Assembly (NCBI RefSeq): GCF_015461835.1
Contig: NZ_JACOPX010000027.1
Span: forward strand, 1-59,304
Origin: Pseudomonas neuropathica
GTDB taxonomy: Bacteria > Pseudomonadota > Gammaproteobacteria > Pseudomonadales > Pseudomonadaceae
Direction of reading: 5' to 3'
DNA length: 59,304 nucleotides
Of the stretch, positions 15,962-23,676 are shown one piece after another; position 1 is the stretch's first letter; every line of letters starts with the position of its first letter. The notes beneath the pieces were generated by a model. The model was not told where the DNA came from, ran no database searches, and saw nothing but the letters and a program-made list of their open reading frames with translations. A program made the translations under genes and the position numbers.

Positions 15962-17884
15962 TTACAGCCAACGCTTCAAGAGTCGTTTGAACCAGCGCAA
16001 AACGATGTTTTGCCGATTGCTCGCGTGCACTGGCAATGGTCGATAGGGTTGCGGTCGAGCGGAAGTCGGTTGCTGCTGCGGCCTTGCCGCTGTCGGGCGG
16101 GCGGTCGCAGGTGCAGCCGCGGGCGCAGGACGGTTCGGTGTCTGTGCCACCACTTTGGGAGGCGGGGGCGGCGTTGGTCGAGGCGCGATGGGCGCCGGAG
16201 GTGGCGCCGCACGCTGGCCGGCCTGCTCGATTTTCTTTTGGCTCTCACTGGCCAGCCTTTTCAGTTTCGCTGTTTTCTGGCAGTCCGAGCATATGGTCGG
16301 CTTGCCTGCCGCCTTCATTTTTTCAAACCAGTCCTTGGCCACCTTGTGGGGCTTTTTGCAACTGCCACAGACGTCTTCAACGGGATCTTTGATATGAAAC
16401 GCGGCAGGAAACAAATCATCGCAATGTTTGCCTTTGCGTAACCCTTCGCCGTACTGAGTCAGCAGTTTCAGCCAGTCATCGATGGGGCGTCGCTGATTGT
16501 CTTCGAAAGTATTGCTGAATGCCTGTTTGAGCGGATACGGCAAATGACTCCAGATATGCTGCCAGACGCCCACCGGCGCGACGCTTGCCCGGCCGATGCC
16601 GCTGCCCTTTTTGAATCGGTAGGGGAAGTTCATGTTCTTGATGTTGTCGGAAGCCGTTCCGCCACCCTGTTGAGAATAGGGTGGTTTGCCCGGTAGCAGG
16701 ATCATGAACAGCATGGTGGCGATGGCGAACAGCTCGTGATTTTTTGTGCGCAGGTAGTCGCCATATTTTTCGTCCTGGATTTCCGGCGCGGTGAACGGCA
16801 CCGTGCCCACTTCGCAGGGGAAATGTCCAATCTGGAAGCTGTCGGTATCGACCATCCAGACCTTGTTGCTGTCTGCCGTCACGAGCAGGTTCATCGGATT
16901 GATGTCGCCCACGATGATGTTCAGCGAGTGCAGATAGTGCACCTGTTTCAAAAAGGCGCTCGCGACATTCACCAGGTCACGCCGCGTCCATTTCGCGAAG
17001 GTCTTCAGCAGTACCTGTTTGACGAATACCGTGCTGTGAAGTGTTCTGCCATCCGCGCGAGGCATGACATAACCGACGAACTCCTTTTGCGCATTGAACA
17101 CCAGCTCGGTCGGCCAGCAAATGCCGGGTTCGACGATTTTACGCGTGACCATCAGGCTGATTTTCTCGCGGCGCCGGGTCGTGAGTTTTTCAATGTGATA
17201 GATCTTGCAGACTTCTGCGTTGCCAGCCACGGCATGGATCGTTCCTTCTCCGCCGGCGCTGATGGCTTTATCCAGGGTCAATTGACGACCGCTCGAGGTG
17301 ATTACCACCGAGCCTTCCGCGACACGTTCACCTTGGTTGCGAATAACCATGTCGGCAGTGAGGAGCGGGGTTGCCGGCATGTCGAAAGGCACGATCGGTG
17401 CAGGTGCAGGTGCAGGTGCAGGTGCAGGTGCAGGTGCCGGTCCGGTCCAGCGCTGGGCTCTGGCCTGCGCGGCTTTGCACTGCGCGAGCTGCGATTCGTC
17501 GCATGTCAGTAGCAGCAGATCGTAATGGCGGCACAAGTCGACGACTTCTACCGAAGAGCTTTGCTCCAGCGGCGCGGTCGTGCGTTTGAGCGCGAAGATC
17601 GCTTGGCCATTGAACGAGCATTCGGCCAGCAGATCGCCGGGATGCAGCGCTGTACCTTTAGGGAGCGCACGGTGCGGCCGAGACGGTTTGCCGATGAAGG
17701 ACCGAAAAAAATCCCGTGCGTTGCGGTGGACCTGCTCGTTTCCCTCGGTCAGGGACTGAAGCTTCAGAAGATCGGAATGGGCGATAAAAGGCAGACCATT
17801 CCTGGCGCGAATGCGGTTGATAATGTCCGGGTCCAGAAAAAGGACGCTTTTATCGACGAGCACGTGTTCCATAGAGTGGGGCAT
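15962..17884 (-). CDS. Divergent protein kinase (YegI-like) with PIN-like N-terminus and zinc ribbon
   Basis: The 640-residue protein starts at MPHSMEH, behind an AGGA site. In order: a PIN-like domain (1-146) with VLVDKSVL (D11), D38 and LLLLTCDESQLA (D129); a Pro-Ala linker (149-163); and a kinase domain (about 200-470). The kinase has a Gly loop SAGGEGT, Lys227, VGDINPMN in place of HRDxKxxN (D327, N332), VDTDS in place of DFG, and TAPE. Then come a zinc ribbon with CxxC at 506-509 and 532-535, a Pro-rich tail and a cationic C-terminal helix (WFKRLLKRW). Length and divergent motifs recall E. coli YegI. The PIN assignment is inference from motif pattern; the kinase assignment is firmer. Confidence 0.8.
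   Translation of the reverse strand: MPHSMEHVLVDKSVLFLDPDIINRIRARNGLPFIAHSDLLKLQSLTEGNEQVHRNARDFFRSFIGKPSRPHRALPKGTALHPGDLLAECSFNGQAIFALKRTTAPLEQSSSVEVVDLCRHYDLLLLTCDESQLAQCKAAQARAQRWTGPAPAPAPAPAPAPAPIVPFDMPATPLLTADMVIRNQGERVAEGSVVITSSGRQLTLDKAISAGGEGTIHAVAGNAEVCKIYHIEKLTTRRREKISLMVTRKIVEPGICWPTELVFNAQKEFVGYVMPRADGRTLHSTVFVKQVLLKTFAKWTRRDLVNVASAFLKQVHYLHSLNIIVGDINPMNLLVTADSNKVWMVDTDSFQIGHFPCEVGTVPFTAPEIQDEKYGDYLRTKNHELFAIATMLFMILLPGKPPYSQQGGGTASDNIKNMNFPYRFKKGSGIGRASVAPVGVWQHIWSHLPYPLKQAFSNTFEDNQRRPIDDWLKLLTQYGEGLRKGKHCDDLFPAAFHIKDPVEDVCGSCKKPHKVAKDWFEKMKAAGKPTICSDCQKTAKLKRLASESQKKIEQAGQRAAPPPAPIAPRPTPPPPPKVVAQTPNRPAPAAAPATARPTAARPQQQPTSARPQPYRPLPVHASNRQNIVLRWFKRLLKRWL
17397..17436. repeat. 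Hexanucleotide tandem repeat inside the kinase gene
   Basis: Six exact copies of CAGGTG (plus strand), preceded by GGTG, encode the Pro-Ala linker of the kinase gene on the minus strand. Because the unit is six bases, slippage would change linker length without breaking the frame. Confidence 0.9.
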
Positions 17885-17988
17885 TGGCTTCCTGCCGTCT
17901 TGTTCCAAAATTGGCACGGCGCGAGGATACCCCATCAATTTTGCGCATCACAACCGCAGCGGCACGCCTTGGCATCAGGATCAAAACC
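17885..17988. promoter_or_regulatory. Divergent promoter region, kinase operon / MBL hydrolase
   Basis: This 104-base gap separates the kinase operon (minus) from the metallo-hydrolase gene (plus), so it must contain at least one promoter for each. No strong consensus was identified by eye. Confidence 0.4.
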
Positions 17989-18633
17989 ATGCAAACCCCG
18001 AACACAGCGCTCATCCGCGAAACCTTTCCCGTCGGCCCGCTCCAATGCAACTGCACCATCATCGGCGACCCGATCACCAAAAAAGCCATCGTCGTCGACC
18101 CGGGTGGCAACCCCGACCTGATCATGGCGCGCCTTGATGCTCACGGGCTGAAAGTGGTCAGCATCATCCACACCCACGCGCACCTCGATCATTTCCTCGC
18201 CTCCGGTCAGATGAAGGAAAAAACCGGCGCGACCCTGCATCTGCACAAGGAAGACCAGTTCCTGTGGGACAACCTCGAAATGCAGTGCCAGATGTTCGGT
18301 GTGCCGTACACACCGGTGCCATCGCCAGATCGCTGGTTGAGCGACAATGAGGAGCTGGCCTGCGGTTGCGGTGTTGCCCTGCACACGCCGGGCCATACAC
18401 CCGGTTCCATGAGCTTTTGGTTTTCCGAGGCTAAGCTGTTGATAGCCGGCGACACGTTGTTTCGTCGCGGGGTAGGGCGCACGGATTTATGGGGCGGCGA
18501 TCAGGCGACCATCGTGCGTTCGATCAAGCAGCGGCTATACACCTTGGACGAGGACGCGACCGTGATTACCGGACACGGGCCGGATACGCGTCTGGGTGAT
18601 GAAATGCGCGAAAACCCGTTTGTACGCGCCTGA
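17989..18633 (+). CDS. Metallo-beta-lactamase-fold hydrolase (glyoxalase II / YcbL-like)
   Basis: The 214-residue protein has the metal-binding motif HTHAHLDH (about residues 58-65), then HTPGHTPGS, AGDTLFRRGVGRTDL and a final TGHGPDT, the full ligand set of glyoxalase II-type hydrolases. It is short and lacks the C-terminal helical domain of GloB, so it matches YcbL (GloC)-like enzymes that hydrolyse S-lactoylglutathione or similar thioesters. The start MQTPNT has AGGA 7 bases upstream. It is divergent from the kinase operon and probably unrelated to it. Confidence 0.85.
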   Translation: MQTPNTALIRETFPVGPLQCNCTIIGDPITKKAIVVDPGGNPDLIMARLDAHGLKVVSIIHTHAHLDHFLASGQMKEKTGATLHLHKEDQFLWDNLEMQCQMFGVPYTPVPSPDRWLSDNEELACGCGVALHTPGHTPGSMSFWFSEAKLLIAGDTLFRRGVGRTDLWGGDQATIVRSIKQRLYTLDEDATVITGHGPDTRLGDEMRENPFVRA

Positions 18634-18751
18634 ATATTTTGTCACGAGCGCCCGGCGGAATTTTTGTGCATTGTCATGATCCAACGCCCGCGCAGGTCCA
18701 TTTTACCCAGTGGCCGCTGCACCACAGAATGCGAAAAACCAGGAGCTCTCC

Positions 18752-19489
18752 ATGTTCACCAAGCGTCGTTTGATTATTGTCGCTACTGCCGTGGCCTTGC
18801 TGTCCGGCTGCGCCTCGCCTAACCCGTATGACAATCAGGGCCAGGCTGACAGCGGCTCTCAAGGCATGAGCAAAACCGCCAAATACGGCGGCCTCGGTGC
18901 ACTTGCCGGCGCACTGGCCGGTGCCGCCATCGGTCACGACAACCGTGGCAAAGGCGCATTGATCGGCGCCGCTGTGGTCGGTGCTTCCGCTGCCGGTTAC
19001 GGTTACTACGCTGACCAGCAAGAAAAGAAACTGCGCGCGAGCATGGCCAACACTGGCGTTGAAGTGCAGCGCCAAGGTGATCAGATCAAGCTGATCATGC
19101 CGGGCAATATCACCTTCGCCACCGACTCGGCGAACATCGCTTCCAGCTTCTACCAGCCGCTGAACAACCTCGCGGGCTCGCTGAAGGAATTCAGCCAGAA
19201 CCAGATCGAAATCGTCGGCTACACCGACAGCACTGGCAGCCGTCAGCACAACATGGACCTGTCCCAGCGTCGTGCGCAGAGCGTGGCGACTTACCTGACT
19301 TCGCAAGGTGTCAGCGGCGCCAACCTGTCGGCGCGTGGCGCCGGTCCGGATAACCCGATTGCCAGCAACGGTGATGTGAATGGCCGGGCGCAGAACCGTC
19401 GGGTTGAAGTCAACCTGAAGGCGATCCCGGGCCAGCAGTATGGTGGTCAGCAGCAACAGCAGCCGGGTACGGTTCAGCAGTATCCGTAA
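18752..19489 (+). CDS. OmpA-family lipoprotein with glycine zipper (YiaD-like)
   Basis: The 245-residue protein starts with a lipoprotein signal ending in the lipobox LLSGC (Cys near residue 18). A Gly/Ala-rich double helix follows (GGLGALAGALAGAAIG, then a second similar stretch), typical of a glycine zipper. The C-terminal OmpA domain binds peptidoglycan, with FATDSANI, GYTDSTGS and the NRRVEV motif near the end. The tail is Gln-rich. It should link the outer membrane to the cell wall. The ribosome site AGGAG lies 8 bases before the ATG. Confidence 0.88.
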   Translation: MFTKRRLIIVATAVALLSGCASPNPYDNQGQADSGSQGMSKTAKYGGLGALAGALAGAAIGHDNRGKGALIGAAVVGASAAGYGYYADQQEKKLRASMANTGVEVQRQGDQIKLIMPGNITFATDSANIASSFYQPLNNLAGSLKEFSQNQIEIVGYTDSTGSRQHNMDLSQRRAQSVATYLTSQGVSGANLSARGAGPDNPIASNGDVNGRAQNRRVEVNLKAIPGQQYGGQQQQQPGTVQQYP

Positions 19490-19508
19490 GCGCTTGTCAG
19501 AATGAAAA

Positions 19509-19540
19509 AAATGCCCGGTCCTGCGATCGGGCATTTTTTT
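19509..19540 (+). terminator. Rho-independent terminator after OmpA-like lipoprotein gene
   Basis: ATGCCCG pairs with CGGGCAT around a short loop, followed by seven T. A run of A on the left side may allow weaker use on the minus strand. Confidence 0.85.
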
Positions 19541-19563
19541 GTCTGGCCTGTGCCGGCCCCTTG

Positions 19564-19630
19564 GTGAGCAGGCTTGCTCCCACATTTGAAATGCATTCCC
19601 CTGTGGGAGCGAGACTGCTCGCGAAGGGGG
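19564..19630. repeat. Inverted REP pair (GAGCAGGCTTGCTCCCAC type)
   Basis: GAGCAGGCTTGCTCCCACA faces TGTGGGAGCGAGACTGCTC across about 20 bases. It is a diverged pair of the same family as the element at 3763-3856. It lies between two terminators in a convergent gap. Confidence 0.85.
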
Positions 19631-19659
19631 CGCTACGAACACCGAAGATTACAGACACA

Positions 19660-19703
19660 AAAAAGCCCCCGGGACACATCACTGTCCGGGGGCTTTTTGT
19701 TCG
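19660..19703 (-). terminator. Terminator for zapG/yhcB
   Basis: AAAAAAGCCCCCGGGACA and TGTCCGGGGGCTTTTT form a long stem with T runs on both strands. On the minus strand it ends the yhcB transcript. Confidence 0.85.
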
Positions 19704-19717
19704 TCAGCGAAGACTGA

Positions 19718-20152
19718 TTACTTCTTCAGACCATAATGCTCATCGAGCATGCCCGGCGAGTTCGGGGTCTTCGGTGCGTAATCACGTGGTGGCTCCTGAT
19801 CGCGCGGTGGCGTCAGGCGTTCGCGTGGCGCGACTGCCGCGTCAGCGTGCAGGGCAGCGATCAGGCGCTGGCGGGTCTGCTCGTCCAGGGCCAGACGATT
19901 GGCACCCTCGGCGAGATGATCCTGCACTTCCTGATAGCTCTGGGTCAGCTTCTTGACCAGCATCGCGGTGCTGTTGAAGTGGGTGACCACTTCGTTTTGA
20001 TAACTGTCGAAACGCTCCTGGATATCATCCAGTTGACGCTGCGTACGGCTCGGCGCGGCGTTCGGCGCAACGCGCGCGATCAGGAATCCAATGGCGACAC
20101 CCACAACCAGGGCAAGAGTCGGTAACAACCAAACTAAGAGCGAGTGTTCCAC
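19718..20152 (-). CDS. zapG: YhcB/ZapG (DUF1043) inner-membrane protein
   Basis: The 144-residue protein has one N-terminal membrane helix (LLVWLLPTLALVVGVAIGFL). A cytoplasmic coiled coil follows (QRQLDDIQERFDSYQNEVVTHF through SYQEVQDHLAEGANRLA), then a Pro-rich tail. This matches the DUF1043 family, which in E. coli (YhcB/ZapG) helps coordinate cell-envelope growth and division. The start is a GTG with AGGAAGG just upstream. It is divergent from an alpha/beta hydrolase gene. Confidence 0.88.
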   Translation of the reverse strand: MEHSLLVWLLPTLALVVGVAIGFLIARVAPNAAPSRTQRQLDDIQERFDSYQNEVVTHFNSTAMLVKKLTQSYQEVQDHLAEGANRLALDEQTRQRLIAALHADAAVAPRERLTPPRDQEPPRDYAPKTPNSPGMLDEHYGLKK

Positions 20153-20296
20153 GAGTCCTTCCTCTATAAACGGCTTTGCTTTACGTTAACGGCTCGAACC
20201 TGCGCTGTATACCGCGATTCACTCGCAATAGATTGGCACAGACAATTTGCTAGACGAGTCGACCCGATTCGAGGTCACGGAGTTCCTTCCTTGCTG

Positions 20297-20926
20297 ATGC
20301 GTGAAACCCCTGTAGTGATTGACGGCCCGGTGGGTCAACTTGAGTCTCTGTACCTGGATAACGAGCAGCCAATCGGCATCGCGCTGATCTGCCATCCGAA
20401 CCCGGTACAGGGCGGCACCATGCTCAACAAGGTCGTCTCGACCCTGCAGCGCACCGCGCGCGACGCTGGTCTGATTACCTTGCGCTTCAACTATCGCGGC
20501 GTCGGCGCCAGTGAAGGCGCGCACGATATGGGCACCGGTGAAGTCGACGACGCCCAGGCGGCGGCCAAGTGGCTGCGGGAAAAACACCCGGATCTGCCGC
20601 TGACCCTGTTCGGTTTCTCCTTCGGCGGATTTGTTGCAGCAAGTCTCGGCGGTCGTCTTGAAGCGCAGGGTGTGCCGCTCAAGCACCTGTTCATGGTCGC
20701 GCCAGCGGTGATGCGTTTTAGCGAACAGGATCAATTGCCAGATCATGGCGAACTCACCGTGATCCAGCCGGAAACCGACGAAGTCATCGACCCGCAACTG
20801 GTCTACGCCTGGTCGGAAAAACTCCAGCGCCCCCATGAGCTGCTGAAAGTGGCAGAATGCGGACACTTTTTTCATGGCAAGCTGACCGATCTCAAGGATC
20901 TGATCCTGCCGCGTCTCTCGAATTGA
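20297..20926 (+). CDS. Alpha/beta hydrolase (COG2945-like)
   Basis: The 209-residue protein has the nucleophile elbow GFSFGG (Ser near residue 102), HPNPVQGGTMLNKVV near the N-terminus, an acid in the strand ending ETDEVIDP, and the catalytic His in CGHFFHG. This is the small dienelactone-hydrolase-like alpha/beta hydrolase seen in many proteobacteria; the substrate is unknown. The ATG at 20297 matches the family start, but GGAG lies 14 bases upstream. An in-frame TTG at 20291 would have better spacing, so the true start may be there. It ends 24 bases before trpS and may be cotranscribed. Confidence 0.82.
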   Translation: MRETPVVIDGPVGQLESLYLDNEQPIGIALICHPNPVQGGTMLNKVVSTLQRTARDAGLITLRFNYRGVGASEGAHDMGTGEVDDAQAAAKWLREKHPDLPLTLFGFSFGGFVAASLGGRLEAQGVPLKHLFMVAPAVMRFSEQDQLPDHGELTVIQPETDEVIDPQLVYAWSEKLQRPHELLKVAECGHFFHGKLTDLKDLILPRLSN

Positions 20927-20950
20927 TTGCAGTCTGACAAGCGATTACCC

Positions 20951-22306
20951 ATGACGAACCGTACCCGTATCCTCACCGGCATCACCACCACCGGCACGCC
21001 GCACCTGGGCAACTACGCCGGCGCCATCCGCCCGGCGATCCTCGCCAGCCGCGACAGCAATGCCGACTCGTTCTACTTTCTGGCCGACTACCACGCCCTG
21101 ATCAAATGCGATGACCCGCTGCGCATCCAGCGCTCGCGTCTGGAAATCGCCGCGACCTGGCTGGCCGGTGGCCTCGATGTCGACCGCGTGACCTTCTACC
21201 GCCAGTCCGACATCCCGGAAATCCCTGAGCTGACCTGGCTGCTGACCTGTGTTGCCGCCAAGGGCCTGCTCAACCGTGCGCACGCTTACAAGGCGTCGGT
21301 GGACAAGAACGTCGAAACCGGTGAAGACCCGGACGCCGGCATCACCATGGGCCTCTACAGCTACCCGGTACTGATGGCCGCAGACATCCTGATGTTCAAC
21401 GCGCACAAGGTCCCGGTCGGTCGCGACCAGATCCAGCACGTGGAAATGGCCCGTGATATCGGCCAGCGTTTCAACCATCTGTTTGGTCAGGGCAAAGAAT
21501 TCTTCACCATGCCCGAAGCGTTGATCGAAGAAAGCGTGGCGACGTTGCCAGGCCTCGACGGGCGCAAGATGTCGAAGAGCTACGACAACACCATCCCGTT
21601 GTTCTCCAGCGCCAAAGAGATGAAGGACGCGATTTCGCGCATCGTCACCGACTCCAAAGCGCCTGGCGAAGCGAAAGACCCGGACAACTCGCACCTGTTC
21701 ACCCTGTTCCAGGCCTTCGCCACACCGGCGCAGGCTGATGAGTTCCGCAGCGAACTGCTCGGCGGTCTGGGTTGGGGCGAGGCGAAGAATCGCCTGTTCC
21801 AGTTGCTCGACAACCAACTCGGCGAGGCTCGCGATAAGTATCACCAGTTGATCGAACGTCCGGCAGACCTGGAAGACATCCTGCAGATCGGCGCCAAGAA
21901 AGCCCGTGCCGTGGCAACGCCGTTCCTCAACGAACTGCGTGAAGCCGTGGGCCTGCGTTCCTTCGTCAATCAGGTGCAGGTCGCCGCGACCACGAAGAAG
22001 AAAGCTGCGAAAGCCGCGCGTTTCGTCAGCTTCCGTGAAGACGACGGCAGTTTCCGTTTCCGTCTGCTGGCGGCCGATGGCGAGCAACTGCTGTTGTCGC
22101 GCAACTTCGCCGACGGTAAAACCGCCGGGCAGGTGACCAAGCAACTGCAATCCGGCCAGCCACTGGACGTGCGCAGCGAAGACCTGAGCTTCAGCGTGTG
22201 GCTGGAAGGCGAGTGCGTTGGCGACAGCCCGGCATTCGCCGACGCTGCTGCGCGAGAGGCGGCCATCGAGGCGCTGCGCGTCGCGCTGACCCCGGTTCAG
22301 GACTAA
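20951..22306 (+). CDS. trpS: Tryptophanyl-tRNA synthetase with C-terminal extension
   Basis: The 451-residue protein is a class I aminoacyl-tRNA synthetase. Its HIGH-like motif is PHLGN (residues 17-21) and its KMSKS motif GRKMSKSYDNT (near residue 206). It attaches Trp to tRNA-Trp in the cytoplasm. It is about 115 residues longer than E. coli TrpS. The extra C-terminal part follows a Lys/Ala-rich linker (TTKKKAAKAA) and contains SFREDDGSFRFRLLAADGEQLLLS, which resembles a DUF1508/YegP-type domain. Long TrpS forms of this kind are usual in Pseudomonas. The start has a weak ribosome site. Confidence 0.92.
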   Translation: MTNRTRILTGITTTGTPHLGNYAGAIRPAILASRDSNADSFYFLADYHALIKCDDPLRIQRSRLEIAATWLAGGLDVDRVTFYRQSDIPEIPELTWLLTCVAAKGLLNRAHAYKASVDKNVETGEDPDAGITMGLYSYPVLMAADILMFNAHKVPVGRDQIQHVEMARDIGQRFNHLFGQGKEFFTMPEALIEESVATLPGLDGRKMSKSYDNTIPLFSSAKEMKDAISRIVTDSKAPGEAKDPDNSHLFTLFQAFATPAQADEFRSELLGGLGWGEAKNRLFQLLDNQLGEARDKYHQLIERPADLEDILQIGAKKARAVATPFLNELREAVGLRSFVNQVQVAATTKKKAAKAARFVSFREDDGSFRFRLLAADGEQLLLSRNFADGKTAGQVTKQLQSGQPLDVRSEDLSFSVWLEGECVGDSPAFADAAAREAAIEALRVALTPVQD

Positions 22307-22345
22307 TCGGCGGCACGGTCCGACCAAGGGCCGATTGCCATTCCC

Positions 22346-22377
22346 ACGGGCCGTCGCTACAGTGACGGCCCGTTTTT
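22346..22377 (+). terminator. Rho-independent terminator after trpS
   Basis: ACGGGCCGTC and GACGGCCCGT form a 10-pair stem with an 8-base loop, followed by a T run. Confidence 0.88.
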
Positions 22378-22396
22378 GTTGCCTTGCTAACGAATT

Positions 22397-23491
22397 ATGA
22401 CGCCCCTAGAACGATACCAAGCTGATCTGAAACGCCCGGACTTCTTCCATGACGCCGCGCAGGAAACTGCTGTGCGTCATCTGCAGCGTCTGTACGAGGA
22501 TCTGATCGCCGCCGATCAGAACAAGCCGGGTCTGCTGAGCAAACTGTTCGGCAAAAAGGATCAGACGCCGGTCAAGGGCCTGTATTTCTGGGGCGGCGTG
22601 GGTCGCGGCAAGACTTACCTGGTTGACACCTTCTTCGAAGCGCTGCCGTTCAAGGAAAAGACCCGCACTCACTTCCACCGCTTCATGAAGCGTGTGCACG
22701 AAGAAATGAAAACCCTCGGCGGCGAGAAAAACCCGCTGACCATCATCGCCAAGCGCTTTGCGACTGAGTCGCGGGTGATCTGCTTCGATGAATTCTTCGT
22801 CTCCGACATCACCGACGCGATGATCCTCGGCACGCTGATGGAAGAACTGTTCAAGAACGGCGTGACCCTGGTCGCGACCTCGAACATCGTTCCGGACGGC
22901 CTGTACAAGGACGGTCTGCAACGTGCGCGTTTCCTGCCGGCGATTGCGCTGATCAAGCAGAATACCGAGATCGTCAACGTCGACAGCGGCGTCGACTACC
23001 GTCTGCGTCACCTCGAACAAGCCGAGCTGTTCCACTATCCGCTCGACGAAGCTGCTCACGAAAGTCTGCGCAAGAGCTTCAAGGCGCTGACGCCGGAATG
23101 CACAGCTGCGGTCGAAAACGATGTGCTGATGATCGAGAACCGCGAAATCCGTGCCCTGCGCACGTGCGACGACGTGGCGTGGTTCGACTTCCGCGAACTG
23201 TGCGACGGCCCGCGTAGCCAGAACGACTACATCGAACTGGGCAAGATCTTTCACGCCGTGCTGCTCAGCGGTGTCGAGCAGATGAGCGTCACCACTGACG
23301 ACATTGCGCGCCGCTTCATCAACATGGTCGACGAGTTCTACGACCGTAACGTGAAGCTGATCATTTCGGCTGAAGTCGAGCTGAAGGATCTATACACCGG
23401 AGGCCGTTTGAACTTCGAATTCCAGCGTACGCTGAGCCGTCTGCTGGAGATGCAATCGCACGAATTCCTGTCGCGGGCGCACAAGCCTTAA
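22397..23491 (+). CDS. zapE: Cell division protein ZapE (AFG1-family ATPase)
   Basis: The 364-residue protein is the typical length of ZapE/YhcM. It has a Walker A loop GGVGRGKTYL (about residues 67-76), a Walker B VICFDEFFVSD, and an ATSNIVPDGLY sensor region. It is an AFG1-like ATPase which in E. coli acts at the Z-ring late in constriction, under stress. Only 19 bases separate its ATG from the trpS terminator. No good ribosome site is visible before the ATG, though MTPLERYQ matches the family N-terminus. Confidence 0.9.
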   Translation: MTPLERYQADLKRPDFFHDAAQETAVRHLQRLYEDLIAADQNKPGLLSKLFGKKDQTPVKGLYFWGGVGRGKTYLVDTFFEALPFKEKTRTHFHRFMKRVHEEMKTLGGEKNPLTIIAKRFATESRVICFDEFFVSDITDAMILGTLMEELFKNGVTLVATSNIVPDGLYKDGLQRARFLPAIALIKQNTEIVNVDSGVDYRLRHLEQAELFHYPLDEAAHESLRKSFKALTPECTAAVENDVLMIENREIRALRTCDDVAWFDFRELCDGPRSQNDYIELGKIFHAVLLSGVEQMSVTTDDIARRFINMVDEFYDRNVKLIISAEVELKDLYTGGRLNFEFQRTLSRLLEMQSHEFLSRAHKP

Positions 23492-23506
23492 GCAGAATCG
23501 CGAAAC

Positions 23507-23540
23507 AAAAAAAGGGCCTGCAATTGCAGGCCCTTTTTTA
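23507..23540 (+). terminator. Bidirectional terminator after zapE
   Basis: AAAAAAAGGGCCTGCAATT and its mirror TTGCAGGCCCTTTTTT form a near-perfect palindrome with T runs on both strands. Confidence 0.9.
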
Positions 23541-23561
23541 TGTCCAGAATTCACCGCAATA

Positions 23562-23656
23562 CCCTGTAGGAGTGAGCCTGCTCGCGATAGCGGTGGATCA
23601 GTCACATAAATGCTGCATGGACGGACGCAATCGCGAGCAGGCTCACTCCTACATGG
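23562..23656. repeat. Inverted REP pair (TGTAGGAGTGAGCCTGCTCGCGAT type)
   Basis: Two copies of TGTAGGAGTGAGCCTGCTCG face each other about 45 bases apart between convergent zapE and the GlxA-type regulator. The same type occurs at 25984-26050. Confidence 0.9.
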
Positions 23657-23676
23657 GGTTGTGTATGGGCAGAGGG

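Noticed and set aside
14453..17884. Type VI secretion PpkA/PppA pair
   Set aside because: No T6SS structural genes are nearby, and the kinase lacks the PpkA membrane helix and layout; the vWA gene fits the YegI/L/K-type set better.
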